Below the pieces are notes generated by a model. The model was not told where the DNA came from and searched no databases. It saw only the letters and a program-made list of their open reading frames with translations. The position numbers and the translations under genes are program-made. From the NCBI RefSeq assembly GCF_001644035.1, contig NZ_LUUG01000088.1:105191-169190 (forward strand): a DNA stretch of 64,000 nucleotides, in the 5' to 3' direction. Below are positions 1-8,615 of this stretch, piece after piece. Within the stretch, counting starts at the first letter, position 1. Each line of letters starts with the position of its first letter. This DNA is from Methylomonas methanica (lineage in GTDB: Bacteria; Pseudomonadota; Gammaproteobacteria; Methylococcales; Methylomonadaceae).

Positions 1-138
1 GGCAATTACTTTTGGCTCCATCGTCGCTTCGAAGCCCGTCACTTCGCTGAAGTAACCGCTGCACAACAGACTGCTCTGATCGCTGCTGTACAGATTAACC
101 TTGAAGCGGAAGGCGACGAATTCACTGTTCTCAGCCAT
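1..138 (-). CDS. Second eCIS/phage tail tube protein (gp19-like), 3' part outside window
   Basis: Only the first 46 codons are inside the window. The gene starts at ATG 138 on the minus strand behind a strong ribosome site (GGAGGTGG) and overlaps the stop of the sheath-like gene by 8 bases. The N-terminus has the beta-strand pattern of T4 gp19/Afp5-type tube subunits, with an 'F-KVNLY' first strand and a 'GYFSEVTGFEA' turn. In contractile injection systems this fold makes the inner tube hexamers. Being a second, different tube gene after a sheath gene matches the Afp1/Afp5 arrangement of known eCIS. The family call rests on the N-terminus and the context. Confidence 0.75.
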   Translation of the reverse strand, partial: MAENSEFVAFRFKVNLYSSDQSSLLCSGYFSEVTGFEATMEPKVIA

Positions 139-1630
139 CGACCACCTCCGAACGCCATTCGCCGTTCAGATTGGCGAAAGTGAGAAACAGCTTGTCGATC
201 GGAAACGCCGGCGCCAGCATGATTTCATAGAGCATCGCCCCTTCCTGCGGGGTCGATTCACGAATAGAGAAGGCTTGCTCGGCGGACGCACCGCGCAAGG
301 CGCCTTGACTGTACAAGCGCCGGAAAAACTGTTCCAGCAACAAACGCGGGCGAGGATCGCGGTAATCGAGGTTGAAGATCAATTGCTCGCCCAAGGCCTG
401 CAATTGCCGGCGCAAAAAGCCCAGGAAGCGCATCACTTCCGCCGAGCGAAAACCATCGTAACGCTGGCGGTCGATCGGATAATCCGCGACCGGCAAGGCC
501 GGCACCACCAAGCGTTCGTCGTCGAGGCTGAGTTGCGCGCCGCCGCTAAACGAATTGCGATAGTTGAGCACGCTGATACCAGGTTTATCGCGCAGCCCCA
601 AGGTTTGGGCGATGGACAAGCGCGGATACGGCAAGGCGTCAGTATTTAACGGCTTGGCCGCCATCGAGCGCCAAGGACCGTCGCGGCGCGCGACCGCCGC
701 CTGCTGACCGGCGATCAAGCCAACGGGGGTATGCAAAGCAAAACGCGGTCCGCGTAAATAGGGAAACAAAAACTGCACATGCCTTAGCGCTTGCGCTCTA
801 TCCGGAAGCTGTTGATACCCCGAAAGTGCACTCAAAGCCGCCGGGTCGAGTACCGGACTATCCAGCTCGCCAGAATAGGCCAGCGGCAAGGTAAACAGAC
901 ATTGCAGATCCGGCCTATGGCTGCTGACGTATTGCAGCATGCCGCGCAGCACCTGCGGCAATTGCCAAGGCGGCGGCATATCGCTTAACTCGCTGCTATA
1001 CCGACGTTCGCGGTGATCGTCCTCGGTATTTTGCGTGCAAGGCAGAAACTGCGGTTCAAAATTTTCCAGACGTACCCTGGGAATATCCGGCAAGCGCGGC
1101 GGTATTTGCAGGCGCTCCAAATCGGGAAAACCGACTACGCCCAAAGCCGGGATCACCAGCACGCAGGCCAAGCCCTGGAGCGTCGTAATATCGTGCAATT
1201 GCGTGGCATCAGCCGGCAGAAAACCGGCTTGCCCCGCACTTTCCGGGATACGCACCACCCACAGCTTTTCGCCGCCGTTGGCGAAAAAATCGTCAACCGC
1301 CAAGCCTAACCAGGCTTTATTGCCGGCCAATAGGCTGACGTATTCGGTAGTGGCGGTGAGCGCATCCGGGAAAATGTCGTGAAACTCGGCGCTGGATTGC
1401 AGGGGTATCGGCAGATTGTAAAGTTCGCTGGAAGCACCAGGCGACAAGGCATCGACCGCCTGGCCGTAGCCAACAGCGCGCATGTCCGCCAGCGCCGCCG
1501 GCAATTGCAGCAGGCGCTCAAGCCTGACCCGGCCCGGACAATGCCCAAGCATGGCCGCCTCCAGCGCCGCGATCCGGCGTTCGACCGGCCGTGGCGTCAA
1601 GGCAATGCGCGCTCCCGCTAGCAATTCCAT
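131..1630 (-). CDS. Divergent contractile tail sheath-like protein (499 aa)
   Basis: This is probably a second sheath subunit of the injection system, comparable in position to Afp3/Afp4. It is much shorter than the main sheath upstream (499 against 725 residues). Sheath-like features are the segment 'FFANGGEKLWVVRI' near residue 115, which parallels 'FFDGGGKQLYVSRV' in the main sheath, and a C-terminal stretch (about 400-490) resembling the sheath end domain: 'FLGFLRRQLQALGEQ', an arm with 'LLEQFFRRLYSQGAL', then paired beta strands. The start at 1630 has a GGAG site upstream. It lies between two tube genes on the same strand. The sheath assignment is my inference from these patterns; the overall sequence is far from the main sheath. 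Confidence 0.6.
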   Translation of the reverse strand: MELLAGARIALTPRPVERRIAALEAAMLGHCPGRVRLERLLQLPAALADMRAVGYGQAVDALSPGASSELYNLPIPLQSSAEFHDIFPDALTATTEYVSLLAGNKAWLGLAVDDFFANGGEKLWVVRIPESAGQAGFLPADATQLHDITTLQGLACVLVIPALGVVGFPDLERLQIPPRLPDIPRVRLENFEPQFLPCTQNTEDDHRERRYSSELSDMPPPWQLPQVLRGMLQYVSSHRPDLQCLFTLPLAYSGELDSPVLDPAALSALSGYQQLPDRAQALRHVQFLFPYLRGPRFALHTPVGLIAGQQAAVARRDGPWRSMAAKPLNTDALPYPRLSIAQTLGLRDKPGISVLNYRNSFSGGAQLSLDDERLVVPALPVADYPIDRQRYDGFRSAEVMRFLGFLRRQLQALGEQLIFNLDYRDPRPRLLLEQFFRRLYSQGALRGASAEQAFSIRESTPQEGAMLYEIMLAPAFPIDKLFLTFANLNGEWRSEVVDG

Positions 1631-1645
1631 CCGCTGTAGCTCCGC

Positions 1646-2107
1646 CTAGCTTTGGATGATGGTTTCGACCGAGAGCACCAACTCTTCCATCGCCACATCG
1701 CTGCCGCCCTTGGCCGTTAATGTCGGCCCGGTCCATTTGATCGGCATGGCCCTGACCAGTTTCCAGGTGACTACAGCGCTGGCGCTGGTGGGATCTTCGT
1801 TTTTAAGCTTGATCACCACGTCGCGCTTGGCAGTTACATCGCCGCCGCGAATTTGCTCCAGCCAGTTATAAATGTTCTCCGCGCCGATCACGCCGCGCTT
1901 CAGCGTCACGTCGCCGGCCTTGTTGATGGCCGGAATCTTGCGCACGTAATTAACAGCTTCGTTGCCATTACGGTATTCCGCAACCGTCACTTCGGCGTTC
2001 AGCCCGGATACTTCTGAAAAGCCGCCCTGCACTTCGCCTTCGCTGCCGTCGCCCAGGTTGACCAGATAATTGAACACCCCATAGGGCGTTTCGCGATATG
2101 TAGCCAT
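1646..2107 (-). CDS. Contractile injection system tube protein (T4 gp19/Afp1 family), 153 aa
   Basis: This is a tube subunit that stacks as hexameric rings inside the sheath and carries the payload. The 153-residue length is normal for the family. Visible hallmarks are 'GGFSEVSGL' near residue 28, the 'VRKIP' turn followed by 'VTLKRGV' (about 65-75), a W-L-x-x-I-R-G-G helix near 83, a K-R-D-V-V-I strand, 'VTWKLVRAMPIKWTGP' near 115, and the final E-E-L-x-L-x-x-E-x-I strand. ATG 2107 has a GGAGA site. It sits 22 bases after the main sheath and 15 bases before the second sheath-like gene, so one transcript is likely. Confidence 0.9.
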   Translation of the reverse strand: MATYRETPYGVFNYLVNLGDGSEGEVQGGFSEVSGLNAEVTVAEYRNGNEAVNYVRKIPAINKAGDVTLKRGVIGAENIYNWLEQIRGGDVTAKRDVVIKLKNEDPTSASAVVTWKLVRAMPIKWTGPTLTAKGGSDVAMEELVLSVETIIQS

Positions 2108-2128
2108 GGTTTATCTCCAGTCCAGGGT

Positions 2129-4306
2129 TCAGGCGTCGGCGGTCTTTTGGCCGATGCGGAAAATCACAAATTCGGCCGGTTTCAAGGCCGCCACGCCGAT
2201 TTCGCAGACCAAACGGCCGTTGTCCAGATCGTTTTGGGTCATCGTGCTGCGGTCGCAACGCACGAAATAAGCGGTTTTAGCACTACCCAACAGCCGCCCG
2301 TTCACCCATTCGTTATATAAAAAGCTTTCCACGGTCTGGCGGATGTTGTCCCACAAGCGCTCGCCGTTGGGCTCGAACACCGCCCATTGCGTGGATTTGT
2401 CGATGGAGCGTTCCAGATACAAGAAGTACCGGCGGACGTTGACGTATTTCCATTCCGGATCACTGGATAAGGTCCGCCCGCCCCAAACCCGATGCCCGCG
2501 TCCCGGAAATGAGCGCAAACAGTTGATACCGTTGGGATTCAGCAATTCTTGCTGAAAACGATTGATTTCCTGGGCAAAACGCAAGGCGCCGATCACCGGT
2601 TCGTTGGCCGGCGGTTTATGCACGCCGCGCTGCACATCGGTGTTGGCATAGACGCCGGCGACGAAGCCGGAAGGCGGCACGTTGATAGTACTGAGCAGAC
2701 CTCGCGGATCGGCGATTACCACCCAGGGGTAGTACAGCGCCAGCCGCGAATCGTCGAAGTTGGAGCGGAACTCGCGTATTTCCGAGAGCGCCATACCGTC
2801 ACGGCTATCGACGATGCCGACCCGATAGCGCATTTTCAGACAGTGTTTTTGCACTTCGGCGACGATGGCTTGATGGTTGACGGCATCGGCTGCGGCGGCC
2901 GGGGTCATCACGATGGACACATCCTCGATATTTTCCAAGGCCACGAAACCGCTGCTGCCGTTGACCTCGTCTTCCACGCCGCCGTAATGCAAAGCCACAG
3001 GTACATTCCCATCACTACCGCCGGACAGGTTAAGCAAATAGCGCGGGCCTTGGACCGACATTGGACCGGGGTTTAAACCATCCGCTTCAAACAGACTGTA
3101 CAAGGCTGCCACCACGTCGGCCCCGCTGATCCCGTCGTTGAGGGTACAACTGACCGGACTGGTCAATTGGTCGTAACGTTTGTCGGGAGCGACAGGCAGC
3201 ATTGCGCTGAGACTATTTTTTGCGTCGGGGGCGCTGGAAATATCGCCGTAACTATAAATTACCGGACCGTCACGACCGCCGGCATGCACGGAAATATCGA
3301 AATTGCGCTGCACCACCACCGCCCGCACCGTATTCGGTGCAGCGGCCAAAGCCGCTAAAGGCAGGGTGATGTCGGCATTGACGCCCACATTCAAACCGCC
3401 GCCGTCCACCACAAACTCGCTGCCGGCCGCATTCAGCGTGCCGCGCAACGCGGTTAGAGTGCCCCAATGCGCCGCGCCGGTATACACCGACAAATTGGTT
3501 TCCGCGCTAAGGGTTAATACCGCCGATGTGCCGTTAGCCAAGGAGCCGCTGCTGGGGTTTTTCGCAAACACCCGGGTATAGCTCACAGAAACGCCGGGAC
3601 CGTTCACCAAGCCGGCCGACATCAATACGCCCTGACTGCCGTCGGCCTGACCGTTCGGGCGCAAGGCGGTGCCGACCGCCGCCACATCGTCGGCGGTATC
3701 GAGTTCGCAGCGGTTGTCGACGATGACAAAATGATCGCCTTCGCGTCGCACCAATGCGCGAACATTCAAGGGGAAGCGTTCATCCGGAAATTGCGCGGCG
3801 ATGCCAGCCGAGCGCACCGCATTGGTCAAGCCGGTGGCATTCAGAAACACCTCTTCGCCTTCGGCGGGCGCCGAAGTAGCCTCGGTTTTTAGCAGGTTTT
3901 CGCTATCGCGCCACAGCACTTCCAGCGTGAAATCGCCCATCGTTCCCGGAAAGCGGCTGTTGAAGCTCAGTACGTTTGGCACAGAACGCGCGGACAAACC
4001 CGGCGCGTTTTGCGGAAAATTGCCGACCCGCGACACATAGAGCTGTTTGCCGCCGCCGTCGAAAAAGGCTTTCGCGGCAATAGCGGTATGATTAAGAACC
4101 GCTGCGCCAGCCAGAGTGAGATCTTGGATATCGCCGAAGATGCGGGTGAATTCGCCGAAGCTAGTCACGACTTCGGGGTTACCCCGCAACGGCCCGAAAC
4201 GCGTGGGGCCGACCACAGCCGCAACGCTGGTCCCCACCCCTTCGATCGATTTGGCGCGAAAGCTAACTTCTTCTACAAACACACCCGGTGCAAGATATTC
4301 AGGCAT
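2129..4306 (-). CDS. Main tail sheath protein of the contractile injection system (725 aa)
   Basis: This is the contractile sheath subunit. The N-terminal segment 'PEYLAPGVFVEEV' is the classic start of sheath proteins and provides the linker strand used in the mesh. It is followed by 'VGPTRFGP' and 'AKAFFDGGGKQLYVSRV' (about 75-92). The conserved C-terminal sheath domain occupies about 500-720, with 'RRYFLYLERSIDKSTQWAVF' and 'LWDNIRQTVESFL', ending in beta strands that interlock neighbouring subunits. The protein is large because of an inserted region, about residues 150-370, rich in G, A, V and T, probably an outward-facing decoration domain (inference). A strong AAGGAGGGG site precedes ATG 4306. 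Confidence 0.93.
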   Translation of the reverse strand: MPEYLAPGVFVEEVSFRAKSIEGVGTSVAAVVGPTRFGPLRGNPEVVTSFGEFTRIFGDIQDLTLAGAAVLNHTAIAAKAFFDGGGKQLYVSRVGNFPQNAPGLSARSVPNVLSFNSRFPGTMGDFTLEVLWRDSENLLKTEATSAPAEGEEVFLNATGLTNAVRSAGIAAQFPDERFPLNVRALVRREGDHFVIVDNRCELDTADDVAAVGTALRPNGQADGSQGVLMSAGLVNGPGVSVSYTRVFAKNPSSGSLANGTSAVLTLSAETNLSVYTGAAHWGTLTALRGTLNAAGSEFVVDGGGLNVGVNADITLPLAALAAAPNTVRAVVVQRNFDISVHAGGRDGPVIYSYGDISSAPDAKNSLSAMLPVAPDKRYDQLTSPVSCTLNDGISGADVVAALYSLFEADGLNPGPMSVQGPRYLLNLSGGSDGNVPVALHYGGVEDEVNGSSGFVALENIEDVSIVMTPAAAADAVNHQAIVAEVQKHCLKMRYRVGIVDSRDGMALSEIREFRSNFDDSRLALYYPWVVIADPRGLLSTINVPPSGFVAGVYANTDVQRGVHKPPANEPVIGALRFAQEINRFQQELLNPNGINCLRSFPGRGHRVWGGRTLSSDPEWKYVNVRRYFLYLERSIDKSTQWAVFEPNGERLWDNIRQTVESFLYNEWVNGRLLGSAKTAYFVRCDRSTMTQNDLDNGRLVCEIGVAALKPAEFVIFRIGQKTADA

Positions 4307-4368
4307 GCTCCCCTCCTTAATTTTTATGTGGACCAGCGTTTAAAGAACGAACTCAACTCATGTTTGAC

Positions 4369-5142
4369 TCAATTGGGTTGAACGGCGAGATGATCCCGAT
4401 TAAAGGACCGGATTAAACCAATTTCGCCGGGCACCACGGCCAGGGCAAGCTCGGCGGCAAAGCTGTTGTCGGTATTCAACGCCCCCAGCGTCATCGCTAC
4501 TAGATCGTCCGGATCCATAGCGTCGGCGGCATCGGCAAGAGCGCGGATACTTAGTGTGGCGGCATACTCGGTTACCCCTTCCGGCAAGGGCGGCAAGCGG
4601 TGCATCGCGATGATGAAATCGCCGTTGGCGTCGGCTTGGGCGCGGCAGATCAAATTGCCGCCGACACCGAGATTGACAATCAGCGTCAGCAACGCCCACA
4701 CGGCCGGCGCATTACTACCGGCAAATCGTAGTGTGCCGCGCAATCCGCCGCCGCGACCGAGTTTGGTACCGAAAGGTGTTGGATAAAGCACTACGCTGTG
4801 CCCGGCGGCATTGCCGGCTTGAATCTCGAAGCGGCGCGGGACATAGCGGCGTTGACTGTCGGCCACCGAGCCGGCAATGACGTAAGCCGCTTCTGCCGGA
4901 CGCAGCTTGTCCGCCTCACTGGGCGGGCCTTGCACCGTTTTGCCGGCCGAGCGCCGCCACAAGGCCGTTTTGCCTGGCGTGTGTAAAAATTGCAGATCGG
5001 CGGGACGGGTATCGAGTTGCAAAACAACGGCTTCGCTCAACCGCCGCATATCGGCTTCCTGTGCGGCGCTGCTGCCGTCCAGCCAATAGATCACGTCGCT
5101 GGCGTAGAGGATATTGGTTTCCAGAACTTTGACGGCTTTCAT
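4369..5142 (-). CDS. eCIS-associated protein of unknown function (257 aa)
   Basis: I do not recognise a named family. It starts at ATG 5142 behind GGAGG, overlaps the stop of the Pvc16-like gene by 4 bases (ATGA), and is followed by the sheath, so it belongs to the injection-system operon. The middle ('GGGLRGTLRFAG' near 130, then 'ADANGDFIIAM' and 'LPPLPEG') resembles a carboxypeptidase-regulatory-like or transthyretin-like beta-sandwich, which would suit a structural or surface component. There is no signal peptide or membrane segment. The beta-sandwich idea is a pattern-level guess; the operon membership is well supported. Confidence 0.6.
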   Translation of the reverse strand: MKAVKVLETNILYASDVIYWLDGSSAAQEADMRRLSEAVVLQLDTRPADLQFLHTPGKTALWRRSAGKTVQGPPSEADKLRPAEAAYVIAGSVADSQRRYVPRRFEIQAGNAAGHSVVLYPTPFGTKLGRGGGLRGTLRFAGSNAPAVWALLTLIVNLGVGGNLICRAQADANGDFIIAMHRLPPLPEGVTEYAATLSIRALADAADAMDPDDLVAMTLGALNTDNSFAAELALAVVPGEIGLIRSFNRDHLAVQPN

Positions 5143-5726
5143 ACCGTGCCTCCGGGAAATATCCGGGTACTAACCGGCGGACCTTCCGTACGCGGCCGCT
5201 GCAAGCGCAAGCGCACGGTGCGGGCTACGTAAGGTACGGTGCTGGTATAAGGCGATTTGAAGACATCCCAGATGCGCATCAAGTCTTCGGTAGTCATCTC
5301 GTCCGGGGCAATATTCAGCACTTCGGCCTGGCCCCATTCGTCGTCAATGTCTTGAATATGCGAGATGTCGAGCTGACATTGGTTGGCGAGTTCGACCATG
5401 GCCCAACTCAGCAGATCGGCTTCGATGGTGGCGCTGGCGGCGTTGGCGATTAACAGAAAATGCAGATTGACCGGTAGTTCGGCTTGCGGCGCGCTTTGGT
5501 CGCTGCCGCGTTGCGCGAAGGAGCGCTGCCGGCCGTGCGGATCGATAGTGATTCGGTGCAGGTAGATACCCAGCAGGTTGCCAGTGAGGATATTGGCGAT
5601 GTCGGCGCTACCCAACAATTTTGCTTGGGCATTGGTAGGCTCGCTGCTCAGCTCGGCAGGTAATCTGCTGGTCAAGAACGATTCCAACGCCAGAAGCGCG
5701 CCGGTCACTCCCCGGTACGAAGCCAT
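5139..5726 (-). CDS. Pvc16/Afp16-like cap (DUF4255) protein of the injection system
   Basis: DUF4255/Pvc16_N proteins terminate the tube and sheath at the distal end of eCIS particles and are diagnostic of these systems. The 195-residue product has the family pattern: a helical N-terminus ('GALLALESFL'), 'NLLGIYLHRITIDPHGRQR', then 'LPVNLHFLLIANA' and 'LSWAMVELANQCQLD', and 'LMRIWDVFKSPYTSTVPYVARTVRL' near the end. I chose ATG 5726 because a GGGGGAGGAGAA site lies directly upstream; a longer frame to 5783 lacks one. It is the first gene of the cluster as seen here, and its ATGA overlap with the next gene suggests coupled translation. Confidence 0.85.
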   Translation of the reverse strand: MASYRGVTGALLALESFLTSRLPAELSSEPTNAQAKLLGSADIANILTGNLLGIYLHRITIDPHGRQRSFAQRGSDQSAPQAELPVNLHFLLIANAASATIEADLLSWAMVELANQCQLDISHIQDIDDEWGQAEVLNIAPDEMTTEDLMRIWDVFKSPYTSTVPYVARTVRLRLQRPRTEGPPVSTRIFPGGTV

Positions 5727-6046
5727 TTCTCCTCCCCCACTTGAGCGGTAGCATAGCCTAGTACATAGGTCTACTGTACGCAAGTCGATTTTGTGAAGCT
5801 ATTCGCCTATGAAAATCGAAAAAAGCGATAGTCAGCAAACTAACCGGCTAAATTCCGTGCCTCAATCAAATAATGCTATTAATTTTTAGCAGAGTTTTTG
5901 AAATTTGCCGGGGCGGAATTGATTAAAATCGGATTAAAAACGGAGGCAACTTGCTGCAGGAGCAGACTCGCGCTTAAAACAACTATGCCGGATACGGTAA
6001 ACCGGGCGAAGATAGGCAACTTGCCATCTATCGGTCGAACACATCC
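5727..6046. other. Divergent intergenic region between the eCIS and a hydroxylase-like gene
   Basis: No gene is seen in these 320 bases. The region is more AT-rich than its surroundings and lies between divergent genes, so it must carry the promoter of the injection-system operon (minus) and of the small membrane gene (plus). I could not identify a convincing -35/-10 pair or operator. Confidence 0.5.
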
Positions 6047-6511
6047 ATGCTCTCAGTGACGCTGCAATTTTTATTAGCCCTGCTGTACGCCAATCTCGGC
6101 GAATGGCTGATGCACAAATTCATATTGCATCGTTTAGGCAAGCGGCCGGGCAGCATCTGGGCCTACCATTGGTATGAGCACCATGCGATATGCGCCAAAC
6201 ACCATATGCTGGATCCCGGCTATCGCCAGCTGGACTTATCGACCTGGAATGCGCAAACCAAGGAGTTGGCGGTGTTGGCCGCGATTGTATTGGCGCATCT
6301 GCCCCTATTTTGGTACTGGCCGGCTTTCGTGGTGGGTTTATATGGCTCGTTGACGCTTTATTACCTTCGGCATCGCAAGGCTCATCTCGATCCGGACTGG
6401 GCTAAACAACACTTACCCTGGCACTACCAACATCACACCCAGCCTGGCTCCGGCAACTGGTGCGTCACCTGGCCGGGGTTTGATTATCTGTTGGGTACCC
6501 GAAACAAATAG
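6047..6511 (+). CDS. Small histidine-rich membrane protein, fatty acid hydroxylase-like (154 aa)
   Basis: This is probably a truncated-looking member of the fatty acid hydroxylase/sterol desaturase superfamily, integral membrane di-iron enzymes. Clustered histidines are visible: 'NLGEWLMHKFILHRLG' near 17-30, 'YHWYEHH' near 44 and 'KHH' after it, then 'RHRKAH' near 108 and 'HYQHHTQP' near 122. Hydrophobic segments lie at about 3-15 and 77-100. The spacing recalls the HxxxH, HxxHH and HxxHH iron-ligand boxes, but the protein is shorter than usual enzymes of about 200-300 residues. The substrate cannot be told. No partner gene is adjacent. Confidence 0.55.
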   Translation: MLSVTLQFLLALLYANLGEWLMHKFILHRLGKRPGSIWAYHWYEHHAICAKHHMLDPGYRQLDLSTWNAQTKELAVLAAIVLAHLPLFWYWPAFVVGLYGSLTLYYLRHRKAHLDPDWAKQHLPWHYQHHTQPGSGNWCVTWPGFDYLLGTRNK

Positions 6512-6607
6512 CCTGCGCACATCCAAATAAAAATTGCTCCCCGGTCTGAACACTTGCATCTGTCGGACCTCGGATTTTTCAAGTCGCAGACTTAACGTCA
6601 GTTGAAG

Positions 6608-8230
6608 TTACATTTCTATTTTTGTCGGCTGCTTCACTGGCAGCACAACACGGAAGGTAGTGCCTTCACCCACTTTGCTGCCGACCTCTATCCTTCCGTG
6701 GTGTTTCTGTACAATGCTGTAGGACAGTGACAATCCAAGTCCTGTACCTTTGCCGACAGGCTTGGTGGTAAAGAACGGCTCGAATATGCGGCTTAAATTT
6801 TTCGGCGAAATTCCCTGTCCGCTATCGGTAATAGCCACCCACACCGTTTCTTTTTCGGTGCCGCTGCTCAGGATGATAGTTCCCCGCTCCGATATGGCCT
6901 GGGCAGCGTTCATCAACAAATTCAGGAATACCTGATTCAGTTGGGATGGCAAGCATTCCACTTCAGGCAAAACCCCGTAATTCCTGACCACATCGGCCTT
7001 GTACTTGATTTCGTTCCCCACTATGTTGAGAGTGCTTTCCAAGCCCTGGTGCAGATCAACGTATTGCCATTCCGCCGCAGGCATTCGCGAAAAATCCTTT
7101 AGGTCGTTGACAATGTTCTTGACCCGCGCCAAACCGTCCCTCGATTCGTGCAACAAATCGGGCACATCTTCCCGCAGGAGTTCAAATTGTAATTTCTTTC
7201 TTAAGCTGTCGATTTTCTCGCGGTCTATAAGGTTTTGATCAACTTCGGCAACCGTTTGCTCGTAGGCATCGATGACCGAGAACATATCTTCAATGTAACC
7301 GGCCAAGGTGCCCAGGTTGGAGTTGACAAAACCAATGGGATTGTTGATTTCGTGCGCTACCCCTGCCGCCAACTGGCCGATGGAAGCCATTTTCTCGGCT
7401 TGCAGCAGCTGATTCTGGGTATCGCGCAGCTTCTCAACCATTTCCTGCAAAGTGGAGCGTTCTTTCTCGAGATCCTTGTTACTTTGCTGCAAAGCGATCA
7501 CCAGATCCGTGCGCTCCAGAGAGCGCACCAGATAATCGGCAAAAAGCCCCAACATGTCCTCATCTTCCTCGGTAAATTTTTCGGCGTAGACCTGTTTCTG
7601 TGGGTCGAAAAATTCGCCGATTTCTTTATCCGCCAGATAAATCACCCCTTTTAGCCTATAGCTGACTACCAGGGGTGCACTAATCAGTGTGCGCATGGGC
7701 GGATGTCCGGGTGGAAAACCGATGAAACGAGGGTCATCAGCGATAGAGTCGACGCTGACGGGGGTGCATTCATTCAATAGTGCTTTCAATAAACCTCGTC
7801 CTTCGGGGGGATGGCCTATGCCGGCAATGGTTTCGGCATCCATGCCTTCTGTGATGAACTGTTCCAGATTGCCATCTTCGTCAAACAGTCCCAACGCGCC
7901 GTAGCGGGCACGAGTCATCTGCATGGCTTCCACCACGATTGATTGGTAAAAATCAGCCAGTTTGCCGCCGTGATGAAATAGGCTGTCTGCTGCGTTGATT
8001 TTTTGCAAAGCCTCGCGCCACAACAGCATGCGGACATCGGCATTGGCTATATTGCTCATGGCTCGATTGGATTCGCTATGTAAAGATCGAACTTTGGCAA
8101 ACAGCCTTGCCGTCGCCTGCTCCAATTCGGGGTCTCCGTTAAGCACAAAATCCTCCCAGCATCCGTTTGCTGCAGCCTCCAGGGCCGCAATCAAATCTTT
8201 AGCGCGCTGTTCCGAATCCTTCATTTGCAT
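6608..8230 (-). CDS. Soluble GAF-domain sensor histidine kinase (540 aa)
   Basis: This is a cytoplasmic two-component kinase. There is no membrane segment or signal peptide. A GAF domain spans roughly residues 85-230 ('LADFYQSIVVEAMQMTRARYGALGLFD', 'ISAPLVVSYRLKGVIYLADK'). A coiled coil runs about 235-290. The phospho-acceptor box 'GVAHEINNPIGF' has its histidine near 293. The ATPase domain runs about 400-535, with the N box 'LNLLMNAAQAI', G1 'ITDSGQGIS' and 'GKGTGLGLSLSYSIVQKH'. No response regulator lies next to it; it is divergent from the chemosensory operon that encodes two CheY proteins. A link between the two is only suggested by position. Confidence 0.9.
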   Translation of the reverse strand: MQMKDSEQRAKDLIAALEAAANGCWEDFVLNGDPELEQATARLFAKVRSLHSESNRAMSNIANADVRMLLWREALQKINAADSLFHHGGKLADFYQSIVVEAMQMTRARYGALGLFDEDGNLEQFITEGMDAETIAGIGHPPEGRGLLKALLNECTPVSVDSIADDPRFIGFPPGHPPMRTLISAPLVVSYRLKGVIYLADKEIGEFFDPQKQVYAEKFTEEDEDMLGLFADYLVRSLERTDLVIALQQSNKDLEKERSTLQEMVEKLRDTQNQLLQAEKMASIGQLAAGVAHEINNPIGFVNSNLGTLAGYIEDMFSVIDAYEQTVAEVDQNLIDREKIDSLRKKLQFELLREDVPDLLHESRDGLARVKNIVNDLKDFSRMPAAEWQYVDLHQGLESTLNIVGNEIKYKADVVRNYGVLPEVECLPSQLNQVFLNLLMNAAQAISERGTIILSSGTEKETVWVAITDSGQGISPKNLSRIFEPFFTTKPVGKGTGLGLSLSYSIVQKHHGRIEVGSKVGEGTTFRVVLPVKQPTKIEM

Positions 8231-8615
8231 GCCTTGCTCATCAATTTCTCTCGGTTCTCAAACCCCAATGTCTGGGGGATTGATTTTGACCCTGTTCGCT
8301 ACCGCACCGACCCGCAGCGGATACAAGTGATAGCGTGCGACGAATAGGTACTGCTAAAAATAACAGAAGAACTGCTCTCGGGAAAATCGACAACATCTCC
8401 ACTCCACTGTGCTCGCCCGACGTATTTGAAACCCGCTAGGGCGCGAACAGCATAAACCGACACTGAATTGTCCGCGCTCCAAGCAGGTATCGCCAAGAAC
8501 GGCTTTTTCAACCTAAGGATCATGAAAACACCGCATCACATCGGCACATGAAAGCCGTCTTGTCAAGACTTTCACGGCAATTTAAACCACACCCTCAATC
8601 ATAAAGGAGAACTTT
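8231..8615. other. Intergenic region upstream of the chemosensory operon
   Basis: These 385 bases between the divergent kinase and the chemosensory operon show no convincing gene. Short open frames here lack ribosome sites and family features. The last 30 bases contain a strong AAAGGAGAA site for the receptor gene at 8616. The region presumably carries both promoters; I could not define them. Confidence 0.5.

Noticed and set aside
1..5726. Reading the tail genes as a prophage
   Set aside because: The Pvc16/DUF4255 cap protein and the tube-sheath-sheath-tube arrangement fit an eCIS better, and no capsid, terminase or lysis gene is seen in the window. Genes left of the window could still change this.
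8299..8523. Open frame (74 codons) on the minus strand in the gap before the chemosensory operon
   Set aside because: No ribosome site, no recognisable domain, and it lies in a probable divergent promoter region.
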